Assembly: GCF_004297105.1 (NCBI RefSeq)
Contig: NZ_SCVE01000018.1
Location: forward strand, 200,668-264,667
Source of the DNA: Herbiconiux sp.
Lineage (GTDB): Bacteria > Actinomycetota > Actinomycetes > Actinomycetales > Microbacteriaceae
Length of the DNA: 64,000 bases
Direction of reading: 5' to 3'
Under the pieces are notes generated by a model, which was given only the letters and a program-made list of their open reading frames with translations, made no database searches and was not told the DNA's origin. Shown here piece by piece: positions 50,205-59,394 of the stretch. Within the stretch, counting starts at the first letter, position 1. Each line of letters starts with the position of its first letter. Position numbers and translations under genes: made by a program.

Positions 50205-51260
50205 ATGGCCGCCACCGCAGACAGCATCCAATTCGGGCTCGACACCTTCGGTGACGTCACCGCCGACGAGTCCCCGGATGCGGCGGGCGAGCTGCTCCCC
50301 CCGGCTCAGGTACTCCGCCACCTCGTCGACCAGGGCGAGCTCGCCGACCAGGTCGGCATCGACTTCATCGGCCTCGGCGAGCACCACCGCGACGACTTCG
50401 CGGTCTCCGCCCCCGAGGTCGTACTGGCGGCCATCGCCGCGCGCACCTCGCGCATCCACCTCGGCTCGGCGGTGACGGTGTTGTCGTCGGACGACCCGAT
50501 CCGCGTGTTCCAGCGCTTCTCGACGCTCGACGCGGTGTCGAACGGCCGCGCGGAGGTCATCCTCGGGCGCGGCTCGTTCACCGAGTCGTTCCCGTTGTTC
50601 GGGTTCGAGCTCAGCGACTACGAGCGCTTGTTCGAGGAGAAGCTCGAGCTGTTCGCGGCGGTGCGGTCGCAGAACCCGGTGACCTGGTCGGGGTCGACGC
50701 GGGCTCCCCTCACGGAGCAGCGCGTGCATCCGCCGCTCGAGAACGGACTGCTGAAGACATGGGTGGGCGTGGGCGGGAGCCCCGAGTCGGTGGTGCGCAC
50801 GGCGCGCTACGGATTCGCGTTGATGCTCGCCGTGATCGGCGGCGACCCGGTTCGCTTCGCGCCCTACGTCGATCTCTACCACCGGGCACTCGCCCAGTTC
50901 GAGCAGCCGGAGCAGCCCATCGGATTGCACTCCCCCGGGCACGTCGCTGCGACCGACGAGGAGGCGCGCGAACAGCTCTGGCCGCACTATCAGCGACAGA
51001 TGAACCGCATCGGCCGCGAGCGCGGCTGGTCGCCGATGGGTCGCGCACACTTCGAGCAGGAGGCAGGCCCGTCGGGTTCGCTGTACGTGGGCTCGCCCGA
51101 GACGGTGGCCACGAAGATCGCGGCGACCATCCGCACCCTCGGGGTCGACCGCTTCGACCTCAAGTACGGCAACGGACCGCTTCCCCACTCGGCTCTCATG
51201 ACGAGCATCGAGCTGTACGGCACGCAGGTGATCCCGCGAGTGCGCGAGCTGCTGGCCTGA
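50205..51260 (+). CDS. LLM-class flavin-dependent monooxygenase
   Basis: The protein has 351 residues; the ATG at 50205 has the site agaggagc. It is a luciferase-like TIM barrel with FIGLGEHHRDDFAVSAPEVV, IHLGSAVTVLSSDDPIRVFQ, GRAEVILGRGSFTESFPLFG and GGSPESVVRTARYG. It uses FMNH2 or F420 with oxygen to oxidise an organic substrate. It ends before the 51285 palindrome. Confidence 0.9.
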   Translation: MAATADSIQFGLDTFGDVTADESPDAAGELLPPAQVLRHLVDQGELADQVGIDFIGLGEHHRDDFAVSAPEVVLAAIAARTSRIHLGSAVTVLSSDDPIRVFQRFSTLDAVSNGRAEVILGRGSFTESFPLFGFELSDYERLFEEKLELFAAVRSQNPVTWSGSTRAPLTEQRVHPPLENGLLKTWVGVGGSPESVVRTARYGFALMLAVIGGDPVRFAPYVDLYHRALAQFEQPEQPIGLHSPGHVAATDEEAREQLWPHYQRQMNRIGRERGWSPMGRAHFEQEAGPSGSLYVGSPETVATKIAATIRTLGVDRFDLKYGNGPLPHSALMTSIELYGTQVIPRVRELLA

Positions 51261-51284
51261 TCAGCGGGCCGGCGGCCACGGCAC

Positions 51285-51348
51285 GATTCAGCGACTCTCG
51301 GCACAGCCACGCTTCTCCGGCGGAGCCTTCGCCGAGAATCGCTGATTC
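51285..51348. terminator. Long imperfect palindrome between convergent genes
   Basis: Arms gattcagcgactctcggc (51285-51302) and gccgagaatcgctgattc (51331-51348) are inverted copies with two mismatches. The loop holds a smaller hairpin (ctccggcggag). It lies between the LLM gene and the ogt gene of the opposite strand. Confidence 0.65.
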
Positions 51349-51365
51349 CGGCGGGCCATCGCGCC

Positions 51366-51872
51366 CTAAGCCGACGCGGCGGCGGCCTCTCGGGCGAGGA
51401 GGGATCGCTTCACGTCGACACCCCAGGCGAATCCGCCCATCGAGCCGTCGGTGCGCAGCACGCGATGGCAGGGCACGAAGAGCGCCGGAGCATTGCGGGC
51501 ACAGGCGCTGGCCGCGGCGCGGACAGCGGTGGGACGGCCGAGAGCGACCGCGAATTCCTGGTAGCTGAGGGGGTGCCCGGGCTCGATCTCGCGAAGGGCG
51601 GCCCAGCCCTTCTGATGGAACTCGCCGCCCGTCTGCACCACCTCGACGGCATCGATCGCCGTCACGTCGCCGGCGTAGTAGGCGCGCGCGGCCGCGGCGG
51701 CCGCCGTCTCCCCCTGCTCGAGCTCCGCCGGCCGGATGCTCGGCGCGAGCCGGCCGAGGAGGGCGGCCGGGTCATCGGTCCAGCCCGACGCCAGCACCCT
51801 GTCGTTCTCGTCGGCGATGATGCCGAAGGGGCCGTCGGGGGTGTCGATGAACTGGATGGTCGCGGCGGTCAT
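51366..51872 (-). CDS. ogt: Methylated-DNA-[protein]-cysteine S-methyltransferase
   Basis: The 168-residue protein has the active-site motif [11 protein letters not shown] with the acceptor cysteine, preceded by a helix-turn-helix-like [16 protein letters not shown] and followed by [14 protein letters not shown]. It removes methyl groups from O6-methylguanine in a suicide reaction. The ATG overlaps the stop of the Ada-AlkA gene (ATGA), giving a two-gene alkylation-repair operon. Confidence 0.94.
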   Translation of the reverse strand: MTAATIQFIDTPDGPFGIIADENDRVLASGWTDDPAALLGRLAPSIRPAELEQGETAAAAAARAYYAGDVTAIDAVEVVQTGGEFHQKGWAALREIEPGHPLSYQEFAVALGRPTAVRAAASACARNAPALFVPCHRVLRTDGSMGGFAWGVDVKRSLLAREAAAASA

Positions 51873-53560
51873 GAGATCTCCTCGGGGGTGCGGATGCGGG
51901 TGGATCGGGTTCGTGGTGTGGTGGCAGCGGTCGGCGTGGTGGGCGGGGCCGGGGTGCCGCCCGCCGGAGCCCGCTTGGCGTCGGCGGCGGCCCGCCAGAG
52001 GTGGAGGGAGAGGTAGGAGCGCCAGGGCGAATACGCGGCCGCCCACTCCGAGAGTGCGCGGGGAGCATCCGGAGCTCCGAGCGCGCGGGCACCCGAGCGG
52101 ATCGCCACGTCTCCCGTGAGCAGCTCGTCGGGCCGGCCGAGAACCCGCATCGAGACGTAGCCGGCCGTCCAGTCGCCGATGCCCGCGAACGCGGTCAGGC
52201 CACGGCGCTGCTCCCCGGCGTCGTCACCGAAGGAGAGTTCGAGCGACCCGTCGGCGAGAGCGCGGGCGACCGCGACCACCGTGGCGATCTTGGCGCGCGG
52301 GCCGGTGAGCACGGATTCGGCGTGCTCCGCGATCTGCGCCGCGGTCGGGAACAGCAGCGTCGGCTCGAGCGCTGCGTCCGATGACGATGCACGCGGCGAC
52401 CCCGCGGCGGCGGACGACCCTGCTCCCACCATTGGCTCCGCCGGCTCGGCGGCGCCCGTCGGTCCGGCTCCTGCGGGGCCAGGCCGATGGTCGGGTCGGT
52501 GTGCCGGGGCCAGCGGCGTGCCGGCGGCCGCGGCGAGACGGTGCAGCAGCGTGCGGGCCGCCACGACGGTGATCTGCTGGCCGAGGATCGCGCGGAACAG
52601 CATCTCGTGGGCGTCGACCGCGCCCGGCATCCGGATGCCGGGCACCGCATTCACCCGCGCCGCCACGGCCTCATGGCCCACGCCGACGAGCGCCTCGTCG
52701 ATCGCCGACGGATCGGCGTCGAGATCGAACAGGCGACGGATGCGCGCCACCAGGGTGGGCAGATCGGAGAGCGCCGTGAGCCGGGCATCGAGCATCAGAC
52801 GCCCCGCACCCGAGTGGGCGAAACGGACGGTGAAGCGGGCCGGACCGCCGGGAAGCAGGAGGGAGCGGTGGTAGCTGTCGGGCTCCGCCACCTCGACTCC
52901 CGGGATCGCCCGCTCCGCGAGCCACGTGAACACACCCGCTGCATCGAAGGGCTCCCGATAGGGCAGGGCGAGGCTGATCGAACCGGGGGCAGCCCCATCC
53001 GCCGCCGCCGATCGCGACCGGATCTCACTCGGCGTGAGCTGGAACACCTCGGCGACGGTGTCGTTGAACTGCCGGATGCTGGCGAACCCGGCCGCGAAGG
53101 CGATGTCGCTCATCGAGAGGGCGGTGGACGTGAGCAGGGTGCGCGCGGTCTGCGCGCGGTGGGCACGGGCGAGCGCGAGAGGACCCGCTCCGAGCTCGTG
53201 CTGGAGCACGCGGGCGAGGTGTCGCGACGAGTACCCGAGCTGCGCGGCGAGGCCGTCGACGCCCTCGCGCTCGACCACGCCGTCGCCGATGAGGCGCATC
53301 GCGCGCCCCGCGAGGTCGCCGCGCAGGTTCCAGTCAGGCGTGCCCGGCACCGCCTCGGGCAGGCAGCGCTTGCAGGCGCGGTAGCCGGCCTCGTGGGCGG
53401 CGGCGCTCGTGACGTAGAACGTGACGTTCGCCGGTTTCGGCGTGCGCGCCGGACAGCTCGGACGGCAGTAGATGCCCGTGGATCGCACGGCGGTGATGAA
53501 CTGACCGTCGAAGCGGGAGTCGCGCGACTGGATGATGCGGTAGCGCTCGTCGAAGTCCAT
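51869..53560 (-). CDS. Ada-AlkA fusion: methylphosphotriester-sensing regulator and glycosylase
   Basis: This 563-residue protein starts with the Ada zinc domain (residues 1-80) with [13 protein letters not shown] and [10 protein letters not shown], the four cysteines that bind zinc and accept methyl groups from phosphotriesters. An AraC-type HTH follows (about 100-185; [31 protein letters not shown]). The AlkA N-terminal domain and an HhH-GPD glycosylase (LRA-type [36 protein letters not shown]; catalytic Asp in LTGDVAI) fill the rest. A Pro/Ala-rich insert sits at ~370-410. It can sense alkylation, activate its own operon and excise bases. Confidence 0.92.
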   Translation of the reverse strand: MDFDERYRIIQSRDSRFDGQFITAVRSTGIYCRPSCPARTPKPANVTFYVTSAAAHEAGYRACKRCLPEAVPGTPDWNLRGDLAGRAMRLIGDGVVEREGVDGLAAQLGYSSRHLARVLQHELGAGPLALARAHRAQTARTLLTSTALSMSDIAFAAGFASIRQFNDTVAEVFQLTPSEIRSRSAAADGAAPGSISLALPYREPFDAAGVFTWLAERAIPGVEVAEPDSYHRSLLLPGGPARFTVRFAHSGAGRLMLDARLTALSDLPTLVARIRRLFDLDADPSAIDEALVGVGHEAVAARVNAVPGIRMPGAVDAHEMLFRAILGQQITVVAARTLLHRLAAAAGTPLAPAHRPDHRPGPAGAGPTGAAEPAEPMVGAGSSAAAGSPRASSSDAALEPTLLFPTAAQIAEHAESVLTGPRAKIATVVAVARALADGSLELSFGDDAGEQRRGLTAFAGIGDWTAGYVSMRVLGRPDELLTGDVAIRSGARALGAPDAPRALSEWAAAYSPWRSYLSLHLWRAAADAKRAPAGGTPAPPTTPTAATTPRTRSTRIRTPEEIS

Positions 53561-53693
53561 GACACGAGTCTCACACGGGGCGACGACACTCTCTAGCGGA
53601 AATCGGACACGGCAGTGAGCACCCGTCGACAGCGGTCACCGGATGCGCCGACCTCCCCTGTGCGCTGTCGGCGGCCCGACGTAGGGTCGCACC

Positions 53694-54803
53694 ATGGCGC
53701 ATTCGATCGTTCCTCCGTACCTCCTGGCCCGTCTCGCCGAAGCCGACGCCGCGTCGATGCAGCGCGCCGCGAGTGCCGCCCGGCGCTCGTTGCGCAGTGA
53801 GCCCGCGGTTCGGGCGGAGCGCCGGCGCGAAGGGCTGGCCGCACCGCTGCCTGCCGCATCCGCCTCACAGAACGCCGCACTGAAGCGCACCATCGCCGAT
53901 GCGGCGAACACCGAGCTGCTGCCCGGCCTCGTGGTGCGCAGCGAGGGCGCACCCGCCACCGACGACCCCGCGGTCAACGAGGCGTACGACGGGCTCGGCG
54001 CCACCCATGCTCTGCTGCTCACGGCGTTCGGGCGCAACTCCGTCGACGGGCGCGGACTGCCGCTCGACGCCACCGTGCACTACGGCGACGACTACGACAA
54101 CGCGTTCTGGGACGGCGCGCGAATGGTCTTCGGCGACGGCGACGGCGAGGTCTTCAATCGCTTCACCGCGTCGCTCTCGGTGATCGGCCACGAACTCGCG
54201 CACGGCGTCACGCAGTACACCGCCGCCCTCGTCTACGCGGGGCAGTCGGGCGCTCTGAACGAGTCGTTCTCCGACGTGATCGGAGCATTGGTGGAGCAGC
54301 ATGCCCGCGGTCAACGAGCGAATGAGGCGAGCTGGCTCATCGGCGAGGGCCTCTTCACGGCACAGGTCGAGGGCACGGCGCTGCGCTCGATGGTGGAGCC
54401 GGGCACGGCCTACGACGACGACGTGCTGGGCCGCGATCCGCAGCCGGCCGACATGGCGGGGTATGTGCAGACCCGAGACGACAACGGGGGCGTGCACCTG
54501 AACTCCGGAATCCCGAACCGGGCGTTCGCTCTGGCCGCGATCGAGCTCGGTGGTTTCGCGTGGGAGCGCGCGGGCCGCGTCTGGTACGACGCGATCTCGG
54601 GCGACGGCGCACGCGATGAGGGGGATGGCGCCGCTCCGCCGCGCGCGCGTCTCAGCTCGACGGCGACGTTCCTCGAGTTCGCCGATGCGACGGTTGCCTC
54701 CGCCCGAGCGTTGTTCGGCGAGGGGTCGGCGGAGGCTGCCGCCATCGCGGCCGCATGGGTTACCGTGGGCGTGAGGAGCGATGACCGACCAGCAGCAGGA
54801 TGA
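53694..54803 (+). CDS. M4-family metalloprotease of protealysin type
   Basis: This 369-residue thermolysin-fold protease has zinc ligands His166 and His170 in VIGHELAHGVTQYTA and a third ligand in ALNESFSDVIGALVEQ. Downstream it has VHLNSGIPNRAFALAA. It has no signal peptide. The short N terminus with SIVPPYLLARL matches the PPYxL-type propeptide of the protealysin group, whose members can act without classical secretion. TAGGGT is 6 nt before the ATG. Its end overlaps the inhibitor gene by 23 nt. Confidence 0.92.
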   Translation: MAHSIVPPYLLARLAEADAASMQRAASAARRSLRSEPAVRAERRREGLAAPLPAASASQNAALKRTIADAANTELLPGLVVRSEGAPATDDPAVNEAYDGLGATHALLLTAFGRNSVDGRGLPLDATVHYGDDYDNAFWDGARMVFGDGDGEVFNRFTASLSVIGHELAHGVTQYTAALVYAGQSGALNESFSDVIGALVEQHARGQRANEASWLIGEGLFTAQVEGTALRSMVEPGTAYDDDVLGRDPQPADMAGYVQTRDDNGGVHLNSGIPNRAFALAAIELGGFAWERAGRVWYDAISGDGARDEGDGAAPPRARLSSTATFLEFADATVASARALFGEGSAEAAAIAAAWVTVGVRSDDRPAAG

Positions 54804-55155
54804 TCGAGACGGCGACGTGGCCGACCGGGGCCCGGCGCTGCACGAGCGCGGCTCCGACGCCGCTCCGCGCGGAGCGCTGCGCATCACGGTGTCCCGCACA
54901 GGCGGCGTCGCCGGACTCGCCCCGCACTGGAGCGTGATGGTCACCGAGGAGAAAGACGTCGACTCCTGGTTGTCGCTCGTGGAGTCGTGCCCGTGGGATG
55001 CACCCGCTCCCGGCATCGGCGGAGAACCCGACCGCTTCGTCTACACGATCCGCGTGCTGCAGCCCGACCATGAACGCGACGCCCGGGTGCCGGAGCGCGC
55101 GCTCGACGGCCCGTGGGCCGACCTCGTCGCCCGCGTCAAAGACGCGAGCCGCTGA
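54781..55155 (+). CDS. Emfourin-like protealysin inhibitor
   Basis: The 124-residue protein has a disordered acidic head of ~30 residues, then a beta-rich core with LRITVSRTGGVAGLAPHW, WLSLVESCPW and DRFVYTIRVLQ, ending in LDGPWADLVARVK. This pattern and the overlap with an M4 gene match emfourin (M4in), the small proteic inhibitor encoded downstream of protealysin in Serratia. It should bind and block the protease inside the cell. The ATG has a ribosome site (gaggag). Confidence 0.82.
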   Translation: MTDQQQDDRDGDVADRGPALHERGSDAAPRGALRITVSRTGGVAGLAPHWSVMVTEEKDVDSWLSLVESCPWDAPAPGIGGEPDRFVYTIRVLQPDHERDARVPERALDGPWADLVARVKDASR

Positions 55156-55183
55156 GCGGCGACCGCGTGGGCGGAAGCGGGGA

Positions 55184-56383
55184 TCAGCCGAACACGCCGT
55201 TCACGTAGTCGTAGGTGCGGGGGTCGATCGGGCTCGAGAACATGGCCTCCGTCGAGCCGTGCTCCACGATGTGGCCCGGCTGGCCCTGCGACGCGAGGAA
55301 GAAGGCGCACTGTGTCGACACCCGCTGCGCCTGCTGCATGTTGTGCGTCACGATCACGATGGTGACGTCGTTCACCAGCTCGAGCATCGTCTCCTCGATC
55401 ACGCGGGTCGACGTGGGGTCGAGCGCCGAACAGGGCTCGTCCATGAGCAGCACCCGTGGCGTGACGGCCAGCGATCGGGCGATGCAGAGACGCTGCTGCT
55501 GGCCGCCCGAGAGGCCACCACCCGGCGCCCGCAGGCGATCCTTGACCTCTTTCCAGAGCCCGGCCTTGGTGAGGCTGGTCTCGACGAGGTAGTCCTTGCG
55601 ATCGCGGTCGGCCTTGGTTCCCGTGAGCTTCAGACCGGCGAGGACATTGTCGTAGATCGACATCGCGGGGAACGGATTGGGCTTCTGGAACACCATCCCG
55701 ATGCTCTTGCGCGCCTCCACGAGCTTGCGCGACGGGTCGTAGATGTCGTCACCGTCGAGCAGCACCTCTCCCGCGAGACTCGCCGACGGGATGAGCTCGT
55801 GCATCCGGTTCAGGATGCGCAGGAACGTCGACTTGCCGCAGCCGGAGGGGCCGATGAGCGACGTCACCACACCCGCGGGCATCGTGAGCGACACCCGGTC
55901 GAGCACCTGGTGGTCACCGAACCACGCGGTGATGTTGCGCGCGTCGAGCTCGGCCAGCGGCGGCCGGTCGAGCAGCAGCACCTGCTGCTCGAAGGCGCGC
56001 GCCGAGTCGGCTCCGTTCACCTGCTGCTGGACCGTGACCGGCCCGCGCGGCACGGGCGGCACGAACGGAGCGGTGAGCGGCATGCCGGAGTCGGGGTGCG
56101 TCGCACGAGGCGGCTGCTGAGCGGCGATCGGATGCGCGCCCTGCCAGCCATCGCGGGTGACCGTCGGGCGGCCCTTCATGATGCGGCGCTGCTCCCGGCG
56201 GCTGAGGGGCGGCATCATCACGGTGATGTCGGACGGCACGTAATGGGCCTCCGCGGCGGGCTCGACCGGCTCGGGGTCGGAGGCGGGAACGTGGTCGAGC
56301 GTCGTGCCGGGCGAAGGAGCCGCGGGGAGCTCGGTGTTCGCCGCATCCGGAGCGGTCGCGTCGTCGGGTGTCACGTCGGTCAT
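55184..56383 (-). CDS. pstB: PstB-type phosphate ABC transporter ATPase with long N-terminal extension
   Basis: The protein has 399 residues. Residues ~150-399 are a typical Pst[21 protein letters not shown] (Walker A), [11 protein letters not shown] (Q-loop), [16 protein letters not shown] (signature) and [14 protein letters not shown] (Walker B). Normal PstB has about 260 residues; the ~145-residue head is Pro/Ala/Asp-rich with a short basic patch ([15 protein letters not shown]), and no domain is recognised. It is the last gene of a surface-protein cluster (20-nt gap). No PstA or PstC gene is visible, so the partner permease is elsewhere or differs. Confidence 0.88.
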   Translation of the reverse strand: MTDVTPDDATAPDAANTELPAAPSPGTTLDHVPASDPEPVEPAAEAHYVPSDITVMMPPLSRREQRRIMKGRPTVTRDGWQGAHPIAAQQPPRATHPDSGMPLTAPFVPPVPRGPVTVQQQVNGADSARAFEQQVLLLDRPPLAELDARNITAWFGDHQVLDRVSLTMPAGVVTSLIGPSGCGKSTFLRILNRMHELIPSASLAGEVLLDGDDIYDPSRKLVEARKSIGMVFQKPNPFPAMSIYDNVLAGLKLTGTKADRDRKDYLVETSLTKAGLWKEVKDRLRAPGGGLSGGQQQRLCIARSLAVTPRVLLMDEPCSALDPTSTRVIEETMLELVNDVTIVIVTHNMQQAQRVSTQCAFFLASQGQPGHIVEHGSTEAMFSSPIDPRTYDYVNGVFG

Positions 56384-56403
56384 CGGGTTCCGTTCTGCGG
56401 ATG

Positions 56404-57360
56404 TCACAGCAAGTTGGGCAGGAGTCGGGTGATCTGGTCGGCCACGAGCAGCCCGGCGAGGAACATCACGGGCACGAACACCACCCACATCTTCTGGGCA
56501 CCGATGCGGCGGTAGGCCCACACCGCGGCGATCTCGGCCACGATGAAGAACTGCAGCGCGAACACGAGAGCCCAGACGGTGGTGGTGTCGGTGGCCATCG
56601 GGAGGTACTCCGGCGACATCGTGCTGAAGACGGTCTGACGTTTGCCGGCCGGCTCGACCGGGGAGGTCAGTTCGGCGTCGACCCAGGCGGTGCCGCTCGG
56701 GATGTAGGCCGGTCCACGCGCGGTCTGCAGGATGAGGCGGCTCTCGCTGCCCGTGGGGTTCGGCGGCCCGGGGTCGCCGGCGTAGCGCACGCCGATCACC
56801 TCGAACTCCTGGATTCCCTGACCCGTGAGCACCGTGAACGGCGTGCCGGGCGTGAGCTCCTGGATGCGGCTGAACGGCCCGCCGTAGGAGGCGGCTCGGC
56901 CCATCACGACGCTCATCCCCTGCTGACCGGGCAGGACGGTGTCTCGACGATGGCCCGGTCCCGACTTGGTCTCGGCGGAGGAGGTGCCCTCGACCACCGT
57001 CTCGTACACCCCGATCGAGGGGATGGAGATGATGGCGACGGGGGCGCCGTCGACCAGCAGCTTGTCGTCGAAGTCGCCCTCGCTCACCGGCGCGGTGCCG
57101 GCGGCGAGCTGCGCCCGGAACGTGTCGGTGAGCTGCTGCTGCGCCACGACGTGCTGCAGGTGGCTGAGCAGCATGAGATTCAGGACGAAGGCGAGCAGCA
57201 GCGCGGCCACGATCGTGAGCAGGGTTCTCGAGAGCACCTGCGTGGGACTCATCGGCTCGAGCGGTTGCATCGACCGCGGCATGCGGCGCGGCATCCGCGG
57301 GGGCTTCATGGGCGGCGAGGCCGGGGGCGGGGGTGGCCCCTGGAGCGGAGGAGCGGTCAC
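56404..57360 (-). CDS. Catalytically inactive sortase-like membrane protein
   Basis: The protein has 318 residues; its GTG overlaps the previous stop (GTGA). A Pro/Met/Arg-rich head is followed by a membrane helix (about 45-68), a sortase barrel and two C-terminal helices (about 255-315). The fold is clear from [36 protein letters not shown] and [11 protein letters not shown]. In sortases of this type the catalytic residues would be His in GHR, Cys in TLTTC and a late Arg. Here they are Arg155, Ala214 and no Arg (AWVDA), so it cannot act as a transpeptidase. It may be a structural or binding factor for the WxL/DUF916 proteins. Confidence 0.83.
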   Translation of the reverse strand: MTAPPLQGPPPPPASPPMKPPRMPRRMPRSMQPLEPMSPTQVLSRTLLTIVAALLLAFVLNLMLLSHLQHVVAQQQLTDTFRAQLAAGTAPVSEGDFDDKLLVDGAPVAIISIPSIGVYETVVEGTSSAETKSGPGHRRDTVLPGQQGMSVVMGRAASYGGPFSRIQELTPGTPFTVLTGQGIQEFEVIGVRYAGDPGPPNPTGSESRLILQTARGPAYIPSGTAWVDAELTSPVEPAGKRQTVFSTMSPEYLPMATDTTTVWALVFALQFFIVAEIAAVWAYRRIGAQKMWVVFVPVMFLAGLLVADQITRLLPNLL

Positions 57361-58154
57361 GCGGTCGACCCCGCGGCCGGCTCGACGGCGAGCCCGGACA
57401 CCGAGCCTGCGCGCACGATCCGCACCACCGCGTACGCCACGCCGCCGATCGCGAGCAGTGCCAGCAGGAACCACGGCGGCAGCACCACGAAGGCGTCGCG
57501 GGTGAGCGGCTGCAGTTCCTCCCCCGCCACGGTCGTGGGCGGCGTGAGGGTCATGTGCGCGGTGGCGAACGTCCACTGGCCGACGCCCGTGAGGGTCGCC
57601 GAGACCACCCGCGACTCGCCGGGCTTCAAGGCCGTGACCTCCACCGGGTCGACGGCGCTCAACTCGGCGCCGAAGGCATTGGTCACCCAGAACCGCGAGG
57701 TGCTGTCGATCGTCTCGCCGGAGACGTTGCGCACGGTGTACTGGACGGCCAGATCGCCCGCGAGCGGATCGATCGACGGCGAATACGCGGTCGTGAGCCC
57801 GCTGACGTAGAGGATGCCGCCGATGCTGAACTCGTCGGCCGCCGGCGCGGGCGGCGTGATCGACCCCGTCACCACGGTCGAGGCGTCGACCGTGGTCTGC
57901 GTCTGTGTGGTGGTCGCACGGCTCGCACCCGCCGGCGCACCGGCGGACGACGAGCCGCTCCCACCCGCCGTCTGTCCGGGTGCCACCTGCACGGTGATGT
58001 TGTAGTCGTTGTCGCCGCCATCGACGGCCTGGGCCGTGCCACCGCCCGACAGCACGGCGAGGAACCCCACCACCGCGACTCCGATCAGGGTCGCCTCGCG
58101 AAGAGGATGCCGTCGCGCGCGGCGCTGAGGACCGGCGGACCGGGCCGTCATCAT
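57357..58154 (-). CDS. Membrane-anchored Ig-like secreted protein
   Basis: The 265-residue protein has a basic N terminus ([16 protein letters not shown]), a signal-anchor ([19 protein letters not shown]), a Ser/Gly/Thr-rich linker and a beta-sandwich domain ([46 protein letters not shown]). One C-terminal membrane helix ([19 protein letters not shown]) precedes a short cytoplasmic tail. There is no sortase signal. It is coupled to the DUF916 gene by ATGA and to the next by GTGA, and so forms part of one complex or pathway. Confidence 0.77.
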   Translation of the reverse strand: MMTARSAGPQRRARRHPLREATLIGVAVVGFLAVLSGGGTAQAVDGGDNDYNITVQVAPGQTAGGSGSSSAGAPAGASRATTTQTQTTVDASTVVTGSITPPAPAADEFSIGGILYVSGLTTAYSPSIDPLAGDLAVQYTVRNVSGETIDSTSRFWVTNAFGAELSAVDPVEVTALKPGESRVVSATLTGVGQWTFATAHMTLTPPTTVAGEELQPLTRDAFVVLPPWFLLALLAIGGVAYAVVRIVRAGSVSGLAVEPAAGSTA

Positions 58155-59263
58155 CGGGTCTCGTTCGAGCCGGGTGCCGTGCCCGCGCCCGTGCCGACCG
58201 CCACCGGGGCCTCCTCGCGCGCCTTACGACGCGCCTCGGCCTCGGTGTACGCGATCCAGTCGCGCGCGGTCTTCTCGTCACGACGACGGCGCAGCACCAG
58301 GAAGCCCCAGACGCCCAGGCCGAGAACGATCAGAACGAGCAGGAGCCACGGCACGGCGAAGGTGATGGTGTCGCGATTCACCTGGGTGAGCGGGCCGGGA
58401 TCGAGCGCATCCGGGTCGACGGTCGGCTGCAGGGAGACGTAGGGGTTGAGGTAGCCCAGCTGCGGGATGCCCGAGACGGTCATGGTGATCGTGCGGGTCG
58501 CACCGGGCAGCATCTCCGCGAGGTCTTGCCGCGTCTGCTCGCCCGCACCGATTCCGAAGTAGGTGTTGACCCCGGCCACCATGGTGGCTCCGAGCGCCAC
58601 GTTGCCGGAGTTCTGCACGGTGAAGGTGATGTTCGTCTGGCCCGTGAACGGGTTGAACTCGCCCTGGTAGTCGGCGGCGATGCTCGAGATCGTGAGAGCC
58701 GGCTCGAGATCGCCGGGAACGCGGATGTACAGCCGGGTGGCCACGCGCCGGTCGACGAGGATCTGACCGTCGGTGGACGTCGACGAGATCACCATGCCCG
58801 ACGCGTGGTCGCCGGGTGCCGCATCCGCCGGCACGGTGACCGTGAAGGGGACGACCTGCGAGGCGCCCGGGTCGAGCGGGATCTCGAGCGACGTCGCTCC
58901 CCCGTCGAAGGTCACCCAGCTGCCGCCGTCGGTGGGCACCGAATCGGTGTCGAGGAGGCCGTAGGAGCCGTCCTCTGTGTTGTAGGCATCCGTGGCGAAC
59001 ACCTTGAGGGTTCGCGCGGTGGTGCCGGTGTTCTGCACGACGTAGTTGTCGGTGACCTGCTGGCCCGGCTCGACCGAGTAGCTGAACCGCGTGCGGCCGT
59101 CGCTCGCGGTCTCGCTGGAGGGCGCTCCGGAGATGCCGTCGGTGTCGTCGGCGTGAGCGGATGCGACAGGCAGCGCCACGAGGACGCCGGCGAGTGCCAG
59201 CGTGGCGAGGGCCGCGGCGAGAGGGCGGCGCACAGCGCGATTCAGAGCGGGGATGAGAAGCAC
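58151..59263 (-). CDS. DUF916/WxL-partner surface protein
   Basis: This 370-residue protein has a signal peptide (LAAALATLALAGVLVALPV, cleavage at SAHAD), a DUF916 domain (FSYSVEPGQQVTDNYVVQN, ASQVVPFTVTVPADAAPGDH, ATRLYIRVPGD) and a second Ig-like domain (TNITFTVQNSGNVALGATM). A C-terminal membrane helix (LLLVLIVLGLGVWGFLVL) has a charged tail. DUF916 proteins bind WxL proteins and peptidoglycan in Firmicutes. The GTG start lies 5 nt after the A/T-rich gattaatc palindrome. Confidence 0.85.
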   Translation of the reverse strand: MLLIPALNRAVRRPLAAALATLALAGVLVALPVASAHADDTDGISGAPSSETASDGRTRFSYSVEPGQQVTDNYVVQNTGTTARTLKVFATDAYNTEDGSYGLLDTDSVPTDGGSWVTFDGGATSLEIPLDPGASQVVPFTVTVPADAAPGDHASGMVISSTSTDGQILVDRRVATRLYIRVPGDLEPALTISSIAADYQGEFNPFTGQTNITFTVQNSGNVALGATMVAGVNTYFGIGAGEQTRQDLAEMLPGATRTITMTVSGIPQLGYLNPYVSLQPTVDPDALDPGPLTQVNRDTITFAVPWLLLVLIVLGLGVWGFLVLRRRRDEKTARDWIAYTEAEARRKAREEAPVAVGTGAGTAPGSNETR

Positions 59264-59358
59264 AGTTGATTAATCCAAGAGGAGTTGGCGCAGCGGCGGC
59301 GGGATGATGAAGGAGGGGTGAACGGCACCCTGCCGGTGGGTGCCGTGTGCGAACGGAA

Positions 59359-59386
59359 AGGGGGCCGCGATCTCTCGCGGCCCCCT
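59359..59386 (-). terminator. Rho-independent terminator after the WxL gene
   Basis: A perfect 12-bp stem (agggggccgcga paired with tcgcggccccct) has a 4-nt loop, and in the minus direction a short T-run follows. It lies 8 nt after the WxL stop. It would end most transcripts between the WxL and DUF916 genes or act as an attenuator that favours the abundant surface protein. Confidence 0.8.
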
Positions 59387-59394
59387 CCCGGTGG

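Noticed and set aside
56404..57360. Annotation as an active sortase
   Set aside because: The fold matches, but His, Cys and Arg of the triad are all replaced, and no sorting signal is seen in the neighbouring proteins.
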